A DNA stretch of 64,000 nucleotides from the NCBI GenBank assembly GCA_038277395.1, contig CM076194.1, forward strand, positions 132,713,230 through 132,777,229. The letters run 5' to 3'. The translations under genes and the position numbers were made by a program. The DNA is from Dryocosmus kuriphilus (taxonomy: Eukaryota > Arthropoda > Insecta > Hymenoptera > Cynipidae). This document shows positions 22,561 to 32,970 of the stretch, piece by piece (position 1 is the stretch's first letter; the number at the start of each line of letters is the position of its first letter). The notes under the pieces were generated by a model that was not told the DNA's origin, did not search any database, and worked only from the letters and a program-made list of their open reading frames with translations.

Positions 22561-22996
22561 GAGAGAAGGTCTAGGAGGGAAGGGGTAGGCTAAGCGATAG
22601 CAGAAATAAGGAAAATTATGTAAAATGTAACAGATGTAAGGTAATGGAATTATAATAAGTTAGAAAGAGATAAAAACTGGCCAGCGAAAAGGCACAAAAA
22701 CTGGCGAGCGAAAAATAAAAAATGGCAAACGAAAAGACACAAATACTAGCGAGCGAAAAGGCATAATAGGCAAGAATCAATTAATAGAAATAGGGCGTGA
22801 GAGAAAACTGAGGCAATGCGAGTAGAGGAGAAGAAACCGAATTGTTAAAGAGTGGAAAGAGTAATTGGAAATGGAAGAAATGAGTTAGTTTGTACAATAG
22901 TTTTAAGAGCTTGTAAATAATGAAAATATTATACATGTAAACTCCGATGTAGCAAACGCTGTCTGCATGTTCGTGGGCCCTGGTGGCCGAAATAAA

Positions 22997-22997
<1 letters not shown>
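22561..22997 (+). mobile_element. 3' UTR of the R1-like element with ~30-bp minisatellite
   Basis: About three diverged copies of a unit containing CTGGC(G/C)AGCGAAAAGGCAC lie at 22676-22770. The UTR ends GGCCCTGGTGGCCGAAATAAAG, with a poly(A)-signal-like AATAAA directly before the AT tail. This is how R1-like 3' ends commonly look. Confidence 0.7.

Positions 22998-23077
<80 letters not shown>
22998..23077. repeat. (AT)n tail of the R1-like element
   Basis: A pure AT dinucleotide run of about 80 bp follows the 3' UTR. Elements B and C both inserted into it, leaving further pieces at 26570-26615 and 28790-28804. Confidence 0.9.
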
Positions 23078-23078
<1 letters not shown>

Positions 23079-23884
23079 GGGTGAGTCATTTTAATTTAAC
23101 CAGTCAATTATTTCATTAACCATAAGGGTAGGAGAAAAATGTTTAGGACAAAAATTGTTGGTTACAGAGGGGGCCAACTGATGGTGACCTTGCCCTTGAC
23201 CTTGAGGTCAAGGATCAATGTCATTTGAAGGTCATCTTTCATTGAATAGATACCCCTATTTTTTACGTCATATTCTGAAAGAGCGAGAAATTTTACGTTG
23301 AGATATGTGCCCATGTTTACAGGTAAAATTGACGCGTATGGGTCAAAATTTCTGCTAAAAGAGTCAGCATTGAGGTGGGAGAACCTGGGCCGGGGGTCGT
23401 TTTGTGAAAATAAACCTTTACAACATTTGTTAACCATAAGGGTAGGAGAAAAATGTTTAGGACAAAAATTGTAGGTTACAGAGGGGGACAACTGATGGTG
23501 ACCTTGCCCTTGAGGTCAAGGATCAATGTCATTTGAAGGTCATCTTTCGTTTTTTGAATAGAAATCCCTATTTTTCACCCCAGATTCTGAAAGAGTGAGA
23601 AATTTTACGTTGAGATATGTACGTGCCCATATGTTTAGAGGTAAAAGTGACGCATATGGGTCAAAATTCCTGCTAAAAGAGTCAGCATTGAGGTGGGAGA
23701 ACCTGGGCCGGGGGTCGCTTTGTGAAAATAAACCTTTACAACAGTTGTTCGATTTGTTTGAGGTTACATTGTTATGACCTTGGATTTGACCTTCACCCAT
23801 ACATGTATGTTTTTTAAATGATAACCCCTACTTTTAGCATAACCCAGGAGTAACGACGAGGACGTGGTAGGCTCTACTCCCTTT

Positions 23885-24046
23885 GGGGTGCTTTATTAAC
23901 GTGAGTCCCCTTGCCTCTCACGATCCGGGGTGCTTTATTAACGTGAGTCTCCTTGCCTCTCACGATCCTGGGTGCTTTGTTAACGTGAATCCCCTTGCCT
24001 CTCACGATCCGGGGTGCTTTATTAACGTGAGTCCCCTTGCCTCTCA
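23885..24046 (-). repeat. 42-bp hairpin minisatellite, array B
   Basis: Four units, the first three exactly 42 bp long (starts 23885, 23927, 23969, 24011). On the gene strand each has a 6-bp stem CGTGAG/CTCACG around AGGCAAGGGGA. Then comes GTTAATAAAGCACCC, which includes AATAAA in three of the four units. It lies 58 bp past the transposase stop. About 60 bp on its far side match the sequence beside array C, so B and C share this neighbourhood. Confidence 0.93.
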
Positions 24047-24104
24047 CAATTAATGATGAGACAATGAAATCATTTATTATCGGTTTTGCTCGAATTTATT
24101 ACTA

Positions 24105-25052
24105 TTATCGGTTTTGCTCGAAGTTATTAACATTTACTTCAAGGCACTGCCTGAGCCTCTGTTCAAAACTTTCAACTGTACGCAGTAAGACTTCTCTAGG
24201 AATTTCTGTACACTCAACTCTAATCCTTTGTATCATATTCTCCCGTGTTGTGGGTGCTTCGGCATACACAGTATTTTTTAGGTATCCCCAAAGAAAAAAA
24301 TCTGGAGAAGTTAAGTCAGGTGATCTTGGAGGCCAACGAACTGGACCAGCTCTTCCAATCCACCTATCTCGGCAGTGAGCATTTAAATACGCTCGCACAA
24401 TTCGAGCATAATGTGCTGGTGCACCATCAAGTTGTATCCACATTCTGCGTCCAGTTTCAAGATCCACATCTGCAAGTAGAAGTGGAAGATGATCCCTTAA
24501 AAGCTCTAAAAAGACATATGAATTTACATTTGCTTCGAAAAAGAATGGCCCGATGAGATAACCATTAATTATTCCACACCAAACATTTACACTCCATCGA
24601 TGTTGATTATCCACTGGTCTGTACCAGTGAGGATTCTGATCAGACCAGTAATGGCAGTTTATCCTATTCCTCATATCATTAGGATTTAATGCTTGCGTTA
24701 AGGTAATATGATAGGCATGATATCTATTTATTCGCAAAATTCTGATAACTGTTCTCTGAGGTATTCCTGTTTGTCTCTCTATTTTTCGGCTACTGATATG
24801 AGGATTTAGGTGAACGAATCTTAAAACAACTAAAACGTTAACATCTCTATCATCATCCTCATGTCTTTCTCGAGTTCTTCGTAGATGTCCATTTCGAGCT
24901 CTTTGTTCAAGTGCACGGATGGTAACATGACTAGGATGACGCCTTTGTGGGTACCGAAATCCGTATAGTCTTGAGGCTGCACGATAATTACCATGACATT
25001 CACCTACAATCAACAACATATCAACTACCTCTGTTGGGGCATAGTCAGCCAT
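24105..25052 (-). CDS. Tc1/mariner-like transposase lacking the first catalytic Asp
   Basis: An uninterrupted 315-codon frame runs from the ATG at 25050-25052. The DUF4817-like helix-turn-helix N-terminus reads MADYAPTEVVDMLLIVGECH. Then, compared with elements A and C, the frame jumps in phase from LNPNDMRNRI to NCHYWSDQNPHWYRP. About 40 residues, including the DEATF Asp, are missing. The second Asp (WIQLDGAPAHYA) and third (PRSPDLTSPDFFLW) remain, with 41 residues between them. It should not cut DNA but could still bind the ends. It is the only long unbroken transposase frame in the window. Confidence 0.85.
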   Translation of the reverse strand: MADYAPTEVVDMLLIVGECHGNYRAASRLYGFRYPQRRHPSHVTIRALEQRARNGHLRRTRERHEDDDRDVNVLVVLRFVHLNPHISSRKIERQTGIPQRTVIRILRINRYHAYHITLTQALNPNDMRNRINCHYWSDQNPHWYRPVDNQHRWSVNVWCGIINGYLIGPFFFEANVNSYVFLELLRDHLPLLLADVDLETGRRMWIQLDGAPAHYARIVRAYLNAHCRDRWIGRAGPVRWPPRSPDLTSPDFFLWGYLKNTVYAEAPTTRENMIQRIRVECTEIPREVLLRTVESFEQRLRQCLEVNVNNFEQNR

Positions 25053-25620
25053 GTTTAGGAGGTATTCTTAAAACAGACGAATGCTAATCGAGAAAGATAA
25101 ATATCGTAGAAAAATGTTAAAAACTGAATAGCAGCGTATAGCGATTACCGAAAAATAAGAATAGTAATACAATGTCCATGAACGCAACCACTAACTAACG
25201 CTAACAATGTCTATGAATACTAACGTAATTAGTTGCGACAGCGTTTTTCAAATTTTAGAAATGACAGCCAACCGTGCTTTGATTACTTTCTAAACAATTT
25301 TCAAGAAGTAATACATTTTTCATTCGACAAATGTATTTTTATGTACTTAATTTTTTCTGTCTTATTTCTTTGTATGTTTGTTCGCAGCAATTTAGATGAG
25401 TACTTAATATGTAGAATCATTAATTTAGCAGACTTGTCATCGAATTGCAACCAATTTTGAATAGTTAAAATTTATTAATAATTATTAACAATACAAGAAA
25501 TGTTGATACATTTATTACTATCAATGTCAATAGAACTGTATTTAAAAAATACATTGGTCTGATACACCCTTAAAGAAATAAATAAAGGTTAATTTTAAGG
25601 TCTTTACAAATTGACTAGGG
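25053..25620. other. AT-rich spacer of element B
   Basis: No convincing gene was found upstream of the transposase ATG. A promoter for the transposase would be expected here, but no clear core element is seen. Confidence 0.4.
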
Positions 25621-26569
25621 AGTTTACCATTTAAAAGACATAGTTAAATGCTGACTCTTTTAGCAGGAATTTTGACCCATACGCGTCCCTTTTACCTCTA
25701 AACATGGGCACATATCTCAACGTAAAATTTCTCGCTCTTTCAGAATCTGAGGTAAAAAATAGGGGTTTCTATTCAAAAACGAAAGATGACCTTCAAATGA
25801 CATTGATCCTTGACCTCAAGGGCAAGCTCACCATCAGTTGTCCCCCTCTGTAACCTACAATTTTTTGTCCTAAACATTTTTCTCCTACCCTTATGGTTAA
25901 AAAATGTTGTAAAGGTTTATTTTCACAAAACGACCCCCGGCCCAGGTTCTCCCACCTCAATGCTGACTCTTTTAGCAGGAATTTTGACCCATACGCGTCA
26001 ATTTTACCTCTAAACGTGAGCACATATCTCAACGTAAAATTTCTCGCTCTTTCAGAATCTGAGGTAAAAAATAGGGGTTTCTATTCAAAAAACGAAAGAT
26101 GACCTTCAAATGACATTGATCTTTGACCTCAAGGGCAAGGTCACCATCAGTTGTCCCCCTCTGTAACCTACAATTTTTGTCCTAAACATTTTTCTCCTAC
26201 CCTTATGGTTAACAAATGTTGTAAAGGTTTATTTTCACAAAACGACCCCCGGCCCAGGTTCTCCCACCTGAATGCTGACTCTTTTAGCAGAAATTTTGAC
26301 CCATACGCGTCAATTTTACCTGTAAACATGGGCACATATCTCAACGTAAAATCTCTCGCTCTTTCAGAATATGACGTAAAAAATAGGGGTATCTATTCAA
26401 AAAATGAAAGATGACCTTCAAATGACATTGATCCTTGACCTCAAGGTCAAGGACAATGTCACCATCAGTTGGCCCCCTCTGTAACCTACAATTTTTGTCC
26501 TAAACATTTTTCTCCTACCCTTATGGTTAACGAAATAATTGACTGGTTAAATTAAAATGACTCACCCTG

Positions 26570-26615
<46 letters not shown>
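26570..26615. repeat. (TA)n tract between elements B and C
   Basis: A TA run with one GT interruption. It is a leftover of the AT tail and supplies the TA target duplications of both neighbouring elements. Confidence 0.9.
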
Positions 26616-26616
<1 letters not shown>

Positions 26617-27231
26617 TGGGTGTCTAAAAAGTCCCGGGAAGGTTGGATATTTCCTCAGGTAAAATATTTTTCAAAAAAGTGAAGGTCATTCCTGAAATAA
26701 ATTTCAATGAGGAATTCAATGGTGACCTTCATTTTGACCTTTGAAGTTGACCTTCATGGCTTTTTGAAGGTCAACTTTGTTTTTTTAAATGGAAACCCCC
26801 TTTTTTACATATGCAATCGATAGAGCCGAAAATTCTACGTTCAGGTACGTACCCAAGTCATAGGTCAATTGTACCGTTCAAGGTCAGTTAGAGGTTATTT
26901 GAAATTAACAAAGTTTTCCAAGAAGTCAGTGCAATTCCTGAAGTAAATTTCAACGAGAAATTCATTGGTGAGCTCTGTATTGATCTTGGTTACAGCGTTT
27001 TGAGTATTGTAAAATCATAAGGAAATTTTTCATTAAAAGTTCCAGGTGTTCTGGTGAGAGTTCTGTTCCTCTCCAAAGAGTTATACAGTCCTATACCGTT
27101 TTTCGATACATAAATCAATACCTAAGGCGATACCATAAGTCCTATACCGTTTTTCCATACGAATATTACGAATCGAAACTAAATTTACGTATTACGAGTA
27201 CATACTTACTATATTTCGCTAAAAGATTATT

Positions 27232-28271
27232 ATGGCGCAAGCTAAACTTTCGGAACGAGAGAGGGTATCTGTATTAATGATGCGTGGTTGGGGAGATCGA
27301 GTTCGATCTTATGATCAAGTTCGTTTGCTTTTTAATCGCACTTTTCGTAATGGAGAAGGGTTAAATCCTGTCTCAAAATCAACAATTGAAAGAACTGTAA
27401 GGCGCTTTATGAATCATGGATCTATCAAGGACCTTCAGAGAACTGGTCGGCCAAAATCTGCAGGATCTGAGGAGATGCAGATGCACATAGCCCAAGCATT
27501 TGTTGAAAACCCACACCTTAGTTTACGTCGAGCTAGTGATGAGCGTGACGTTGCTCCTGAGACAGTGCGAAATATTTTAAAAAGCATTAATTTCCATCCT
27601 TACAAAGTTCATCTGGTACAAGAGCTCAATGAAGACGATCCTGATCATCGGGTTGAATTTTGTGAACTTATGATGGACAGAATTGATAGAGATCCTCTTT
27701 TCTTGTACAATACAGTATCTTCAGATGAAGCTACTTTCACTTTAAAAGGTGAAGTTAACAGGCAAAATTGTAGATATTGGTCCGACACAAATCTTGATTG
27801 GATGTTGGAGAGTCACACACAATATCCACAAAAGATTAATGTTTGGGCCGGTATCTTGAATGATACATTGATAGGCCCTTTCTTCATCGATGGTAATCTC
27901 AATGCCCGTGCATATGAAGAGCTTCTCAGAAACCAAATTGTACCAAGAATAAGGGAGATTACAGGCGATAATTTTCAAAATATTTGGTTCCAGCAGGACG
28001 GAGCAGCGGCAGGTGGATTGGAAGAAGGGGTCAAATCGAGTGGCCTGTTAGATCTCCTGATCTGACGCCTCTCGACTATTTTCTTTGTGGTTATTTAAAG
28101 AGCAAAATATACTCAACGCAGCTCCAAAGCTTAGACGAATTGCAGAATTGGATTCTGCAACAGGCTACTTCCATTGATAGGGATATGATTCGTAATGCTG
28201 TAACTCATTTTTACAATCGCATAGCTTTTTGTCAAGAAGCTCAAGGTTTTCAGTTCGAACATCTTCACTGA
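27232..28271 (+). pseudogene. Tc1/mariner-like transposase of element C, one deletion
   Basis: The ATG at 27232 opens MAQAKLSERERVSVLMMRGW, and the DUF4817-like helix-turn-helix leads to SINFHPYKVHLVQELNEDDP. Catalytic motifs are SSDEATFTLKGEVNRQN (first Asp), IWFQQDGAA (second) and RSPDLTPLDYFLCGYL (third). At about 28006 a deletion of roughly 15 codons shifts the frame, so the C-terminus (RWIGRRGQIEW to HLH) is read in another frame up to the stop at 28269-28271. Otherwise there are no stops, suggesting a relatively young element. Confidence 0.88.
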
Positions 28272-28272
28272 A

Positions 28273-28308
28273 GCGTGAGAGGCAAGGGGACTCACGCTAA
28301 TCAAGCAC
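28273..28308 (+). repeat. 42-bp hairpin repeat, single unit C
   Basis: One unit (GCGTGAGAGGCAAGGGGACT, then CACGCTAATCAAGCACCCC) starts 2 bp after the transposase stop. The gene lies on the plus strand, and the repeat is reversed relative to arrays A, B and D. Gene-relative orientation is therefore conserved. Confidence 0.9.
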
Positions 28309-28789
28309 CCCAAAGGGAACAGAATTTACTACGTCCACGTCGTTGTTCCTGGATAATGCTAAACGTAAACGTAAACTGCTTGGAAAAAACCTTGAAAAAA
28401 CCTTGAAGATCATCACCAAGATCAATACAGAGCTCACCAATGAATTTCTCGTTGAAATTTACTTCAGAAATTGCACTGACCTCTTGGAAAACTTTGTTAA
28501 TTTCAAATAACCTCTAACTGACCTTGAACGTTACAATTGACCTATGACTTGGGTACGTACCTGAACGTAGAATTTTCCGCTCTATCGACTGCAAATGTAA
28601 AAAAAGGGGGTTTCTATTTAAGAAAACAAAGTTGACCTTCAAAAAGCCATGAAGGTCAACTTCAAGGTCAAAATGAAGGTCACCATTGAATTCCTCATTG
28701 AAATTTACTTCAGAAATGACCTTCACTTTTTTGAGAAATATTTTACCTGAGGAAATATCCAACCGCCCCGGGACTTTTTAGACACCCGG

Positions 28790-28802
28790 TATATATATAT
28801 AT
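28790..28802. repeat. end of the AT tail
   Basis: Short TA run closing the R1-like insertion. It is followed by the right target duplication ATAGCAG at 28803-28809. Confidence 0.7.
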
Positions 28803-28913
28803 ATAGCAGGGCAATATGATATTAAAAAACCGATAAATTCTGCAAACTCTCTGATTTTACATTCTTTTTAACTTGAGAAATTTATTCACTAGATTAACAA
28901 TTTTTTCTCTTTT
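28803..28913 (-). pseudogene. DIRS reverse transcriptase thumb fragment
   Basis: The minus strand reads KIREFAEFIGFLISYCPA, a well-conserved DIRS motif that normally runs directly into the segment found at 2325. The other end meets mariner-2 at 28914. Between here and the RT start at 30238 the RT palm is missing, so the DIRS copy had lost it before or during the mariner insertion. Confidence 0.75.
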
Positions 28914-28914
28914 A

Positions 28915-30235
28915 CGAGGGCCTACCCAAAAGAAACCGAACTGATGTTGTGGGGAGCGGAGTTGTTGTAGTACCGGGTTTTTGCCGGTAGGTGCGTGTAG
29001 AGGCACTTTTCACCAGTTAGTATGCCAACTGCTATCACTGTGTAAGGTTGCATTTGGTGTGTGCAATTTTTTTGTGACTGTTGCTTTGCGCGCTCGTCGT
29101 TTTTTGTGATGGTTGATTTTCGTGATCAGCCTGCCAACGTGAGGTTTTGCTTCCTGCTCGGGAAAACGGGCACAGAAACTCTTCAAATGTTAAAAACGGC
29201 CTACAAGGATGATGCTATGGGAAAAACTGAAGTGTTCGAGTGGTTTTCTCGTTTTAAAAGTGGGGAAATGTCAATTGACGATCAACCTCGCTCTGGACGT
29301 CCTTCGACGGCCCGAACCGACGAAAATGTTGAAAAAATTCGTGAAATCATCCTGGAAGATCGACGAAGGATCATCGAAGAAGTTGTGGAGAAATCTGGCG
29401 TGAGTTGGAGTTCAGTACAGAGAATTCTAAGTGAAGATTTGGGGATGAGAAGGGTGGCTGCAAAATTTGTTCCTCGACTGCTGACTGCAGAGCAAAAACA
29501 AGGCCGCGTGCAAGCATGCTCTGCTTTGAAGGAGGAATTCCAAAATGATCCAAACTTTTTTTCCAAGGTCATAACAGGTGACGAATCGTGGTGTTATGGA
29601 TACGATCCTGAAACTAAGCAACAGTCAAGTCAATGGAAGACTTAAAATTCGCCTCGCCCTAAAAAAGCTCGTCAGGTGAGGTCAAACATTAAGACGATGC
29701 TCATTTGTTTTTTCGATGTGAGAGGAGTCGTCCATTCAGAATTTGTTCCACCGGGTCAGACAGTTAATCAGGCATTTTACCTGGAAGTCTTGAAAAGATT
29801 GCGCAACAGTTTACGACGGAAAAGGCTTGATTTGTGGCAGTCGGGGACTGGTTTTTCCACCACGACAACGCCCATGCTCACACAGCTCTTTCTGTGCGCC
29901 GATTTTTGACCAAAAATAGCATGGCCACTGTTCCTCACCCACCCTATTCACCCGATTTAGCCCCCTGTGACTTTTTTTTATTCCCCCGAATGAAAAGGGA
30001 CATGAAAGGAAAGCGTTTTGCGGACGTAGCTGAAGTGAAGGAAGAAACGACGGAGGCGCTGTCAAGCATCACAAAAGAGGAATTTGAAAAATGTTTCGAA
30101 CAATGGAATAAAAGATTAGATAAGTGTATTGTCTCCAATGGAGAGTACTTTGAAGGAGATTAAATGTTTTTTGTAGAAAAATCAAAATAATAACTTTGTA
30201 CAAAAGTAGTTCGGTTTCTTTTGGGTAGGCCCTCG
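28915..30235 (+). mobile_element. mariner-2 transposon
   Basis: It is a 1,321-bp element between TA dinucleotides (28913-28914 and 30236-30237). The inverted repeats of 28 bp at each end (28915-28942 and 30208-30235) are identical and begin CGAGGGCCTACCCAAAAGAA. It is inserted in the DIRS RT gene. Confidence 0.93.
29109..30163 (+). pseudogene. mariner transposase (DD34D), one stop and one frameshift
   Basis: The ATG at 29109 opens MVDFRDQPANVRFCF. The helix-turn-helix half includes WFSRFKSGEMSIDDQPRSGR, and the first catalytic Asp is in VITGDESWCYGYDPETK. A TAA at 29643-29645 follows SQWKT. The reading resumes at NSPRPKKARQ, then a one-base change near 29848 moves it to the frame with FFHHDNAHAHTA (second Asp) and PYSPDLAPCDFFLFP (third). 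There are 34 residues between the last two Asp. All three catalytic Asp are present, so only two lesions separate it from an open frame. Confidence 0.92.
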
Positions 30236-30237
30236 TA

Positions 30238-31190
30238 TTGTCAGGCAAATTGATATAGCTCCTATTTCCATTAAATTCGAAACCATGTCTTGTACGACTC
30301 TATTCTCTTTTTCAGTCCAAGATCTTTCCTTTGGCGTGCTTTTCTGAAAAAACAAGGGCTGCGGAAGGGATCTTTATGCCCTCTAGCTAATCTAAGATTG
30401 TTGAATCTTTTGTTACCTCTGACCATTCCTTGATAAAATACTTAAGCTTACTGGTTGTTCCGCTTACATGGTTTAGTAACACTTCTTTTGCGGGTACGAT
30501 TGATGCTTCTGACTGGAGCCTCTACCTTTGAGAAGAGTTTTGCTCTCTTCCTTTCTGTGCGATGACCAGTTCTTGGATCCGCTCGACGTCATCGCTCTCG
30601 GTTTCCATTATCGAGACGGGGTCTTGGCGTTTTTTTGGTTCATTTGAGGATGGAATTTTGAGTCTCCTGTTATTGCGTTAAAACAATTCGCGATCTTTCA
30701 TTCGCTTCTCTAAATTTTTACCGAAAAATAGATTATCCGGCGTTGTGTCGTTCACGGTTTCCTTGAATTTAATATTGAGGTTAGATAAAATAACTAAGTT
30801 CTTGTGGATATTAGTCTCGTCATGTTGGAGATCAGTGAGGATGCTATCTTGCTTCACTATATCTTTATTGCTATGTGCGTGATCATGTACTGGATCAGCT
30901 AGTGATTTTTCCTCTTCGTAATACCGTCCCACTGCTTTTAGTATTTCCACACTTAAGGCTGTAGAATCTCTGTTAAATCAAGAGCTGTACAAGGAGCGAT
31001 TGCATCGCTCGTCGCTAAGTTTATGTCGGCGGGCTCGGCAAACGTCTCAGGAACCGTTGTTATGGGTAGAGCGTCTACAGCTGCAGGTAGAGGGCTCTTC
31101 GAGACACTATGGGAGTGACGTCTGCGTTGATGAATTTCGCTATCTTTACTAACGCCACTAATATCGATAGGGCTCATGCTTCTAGAGAAT
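30238..31190 (-). pseudogene. DIRS gag-like C-terminus and start of RT, degraded
   Basis: Minus-strand frames give TSKLKYFIKEWSEVTKDSTI (about 30440), the linker that precedes RT in DIRS pol. MVSNLMEIGAIS follows at 30238, just before mariner-2. Upstream are open pieces 30678-30950 and 30953-31177 with an acidic/charged composition (for example GRYYEEEKSLADPVHDHAHS), assigned to the gag-like ORF by position only. Several stops interrupt both. Confidence 0.65.
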
Positions 31191-31429
31191 GACCTCCGAG
31201 AATAATTATCAGAATCACGTAATTTTTCTATGCTGCGTTTTGCAAGGAAAAATAAGGAAGCTAATGAGTAAAAACTCGAAGGACATTTATAGTCTCGTAT
31301 ATTTAAGGAAAAAAAAAAATAAAAATTCTAATCACTCGCGGTTTGGCAAACGTAATAACTTTCGTGAAATGAAGTAAAGTAATAACTTTACTGTTATTAA
31401 TGGAATTGCAATAACAATTTCTAACCACT

Positions 31430-31720
31430 TTATATCTAAAAGTATTAACTTTTATGCAGGGGAGGAAATTACAGTATTAACTGTGAACGTCTTATGATAG
31501 CTTTGCTGGCTGATTTTTCAAGACGCGACGAGAAAAGTAAGGTTAACTTACAGCGTGCTCTTTTCTTAAGCTTACGTTTATTCTTCTACGATTTAATTTC
31601 CTTTTTGACTAAGCAACGGATCTTCCTCTCGAGACTGCTGTCATTACTCGAAATCGATGAAGTACGTTTTCTTCTTTTTCCGGGAATTTTCTTCTTGTAC
31701 TTACAGAATGCGTGTGTTTC
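31430..31720 (-). pseudogene. basic N-terminal part of a DIRS gag-like ORF
   Basis: The minus strand reads KKKIPGKRRKRTSSISSNDS and LEKSASKAIIR with one stop between. It is an Arg/Lys/Ser-rich coiled-coil start like those of DIRS ORF1 proteins. The assignment rests on position, strand and composition. The plus-strand frames 31494-31745 and 31657-31881 are probably shadows. Confidence 0.5.
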
Positions 31721-31870
31721 TTCCGGCACAAGAAAAAGGAATTAGTTACAAAAGAAGGCCGTGCAACGCCTCGTTTTTAGCTTTGAATATATGGTTATTC
31801 TGGCACTGGGCGTGGAGAGTACAAATTGATGAGGAGGAAGAGGCACTTAATACAATTGATTTTGCCCCAC

Positions 31871-32970
31871 TCAAGCACTAAAATTGACAATAACCTGTCT
31901 GAACGAGTCTATTTCCAAAACATTATCATACTTGGCATATATTAGACAAATAACAGTACTGTGCGTCCTCAAATCGTACCTCATTTCTTAGACTACCATG
32001 CTTTACGTGAAAGATCTGGTGTCAGATCGAAGTCAAACAAACGATTTCCTGACGGATAACTTTCTGCCAATATTATTGCCTTCGTTTAGAAAATGAATAC
32101 CGCTTCTACAAGTTTAATAAGCTTCGACATACAATCGGTTATTGCCAAAGAATGGCTGCAATGGTTTGGATGGAATTTGAGTGCCATCAACATAAAGTGA
32201 AAGATGATTAATTTTATAGTTTTGAAAATTGAAAGGATTTTTTATTTCCACTTCCATTGAATGCAACATTGTCGATGGAAGCAATTATTATTCTCTTTGG
32301 TAGTTGTCTCAGAATAACATTATGAAGCGTTTCAGCGTGAACGTCCGAGTGTAGAGTTAAAGCTTTGAGCTAGACACGCGTAATAGGGCATTTTGCAGTG
32401 CCATGAGCTAGAGCTTTTGCATGAACAAGTAGAATACCTGGACTAATTTTTGCTCAACGTACGACTAGTGAGGCCTCCTAAATATTTATGCGGCAGCCAT
32501 TGGTGGCATCCATGAGACAGAATAAACGCTGCGAGCGTACTACGTGAAGTCTCAATTCATCACCATTGACAAGAAATTTGCCTTTTTAAAAGCATGGCAG
32601 TTCAGATGTCCAAACAGATTTTAAACGAACTTTTAATCCTGCATTATTATTGAAATCATCAATATTTCCACGCTTGTCATTATACCAAAGAGAGGAAATC
32701 AAATGACTATTTTTAGCAGCAGAGCCATAGCTTAATAGGATTTCAATGTATGCTCGATAAGCATAAGAAGACTCAGCATTGTGTTCGCCAGATCATTGTA
32801 TTTATCACCACGTCCAGGAAAGACGAATTCAATGGGCGATTCGTCGGTGAGAGATGAAACAGATTTATAGTGTACCCATTGAGAGCTTTCTATCGATGTT
32901 TGTGCGGGACGTATCGAAAATAAATCTAACTTAGATTTTAATCATTCACAAGAACGAGAACATAAAAATG
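31871..32970 (-). pseudogene. Polinton major capsid protein (double jelly-roll type), degraded
   Basis: Frames on the minus strand give LDLFSIRPAQTSIESSQWVH (about 32930), then YAYRAYIEILLSYGSAAKNS (about 32765), KGKFLVNGDELRLHVVRSQR (about 32590), ALAHGTAKCPITRV, HNVILRQLPKRI (about 32330) and YVDGTQIPSKPLQPFF (about 32170). The order and text match the Maverick/Polinton capsid family often labelled F54H12.2-like in invertebrates. An N-terminal segment between TMLS and YAYRAY is missing, and at least six stops or frameshifts are present. It is the last gene of the Polinton block and overlaps the neighbouring gene's end by a few bases. Confidence 0.85.

Larger units (their letters stand above)
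23078..26569 (-). mobile_element. element B, Tc1/mariner-related with long inverted arms
   Basis: It is a 3,492-bp element flanked by TA within an AT tract. The ends read inward C(A)GGGTGAGTCATTTTAA with TTTAACCAGTCAATTATTTC following. Left arm 23078-23860 and right arm about 25620-26569 are inverted copies, each containing tandem units of roughly 310 bp (about two left, three right). The single transposase runs leftward between them, followed by minisatellite array B. Confidence 0.88.
26616..28789 (+). mobile_element. element C, Tc1/mariner-related with ~375-bp inverted arms
   Basis: It is a 2,174-bp element flanked by TA. The ends read inward C(T/C)GGGTGTCTAAAAAGTCCC, and the arms (26616-26995 and 28412-28789) match with few differences. 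Both arms are rich in TGACCTT/AAGGTCA. The transposase is on the plus strand and is followed by one unit of the 42-bp hairpin repeat. Confidence 0.9.

Noticed and set aside
22781..23089. Minus-strand frame with an Ile-Tyr repeat
   Set aside because: Translation of the AT microsatellite tail, not a protein.
19684..24046. CRISPR-like array
   Set aside because: The 42-bp units are directly adjacent without unique spacers, and the DNA is eukaryotic.
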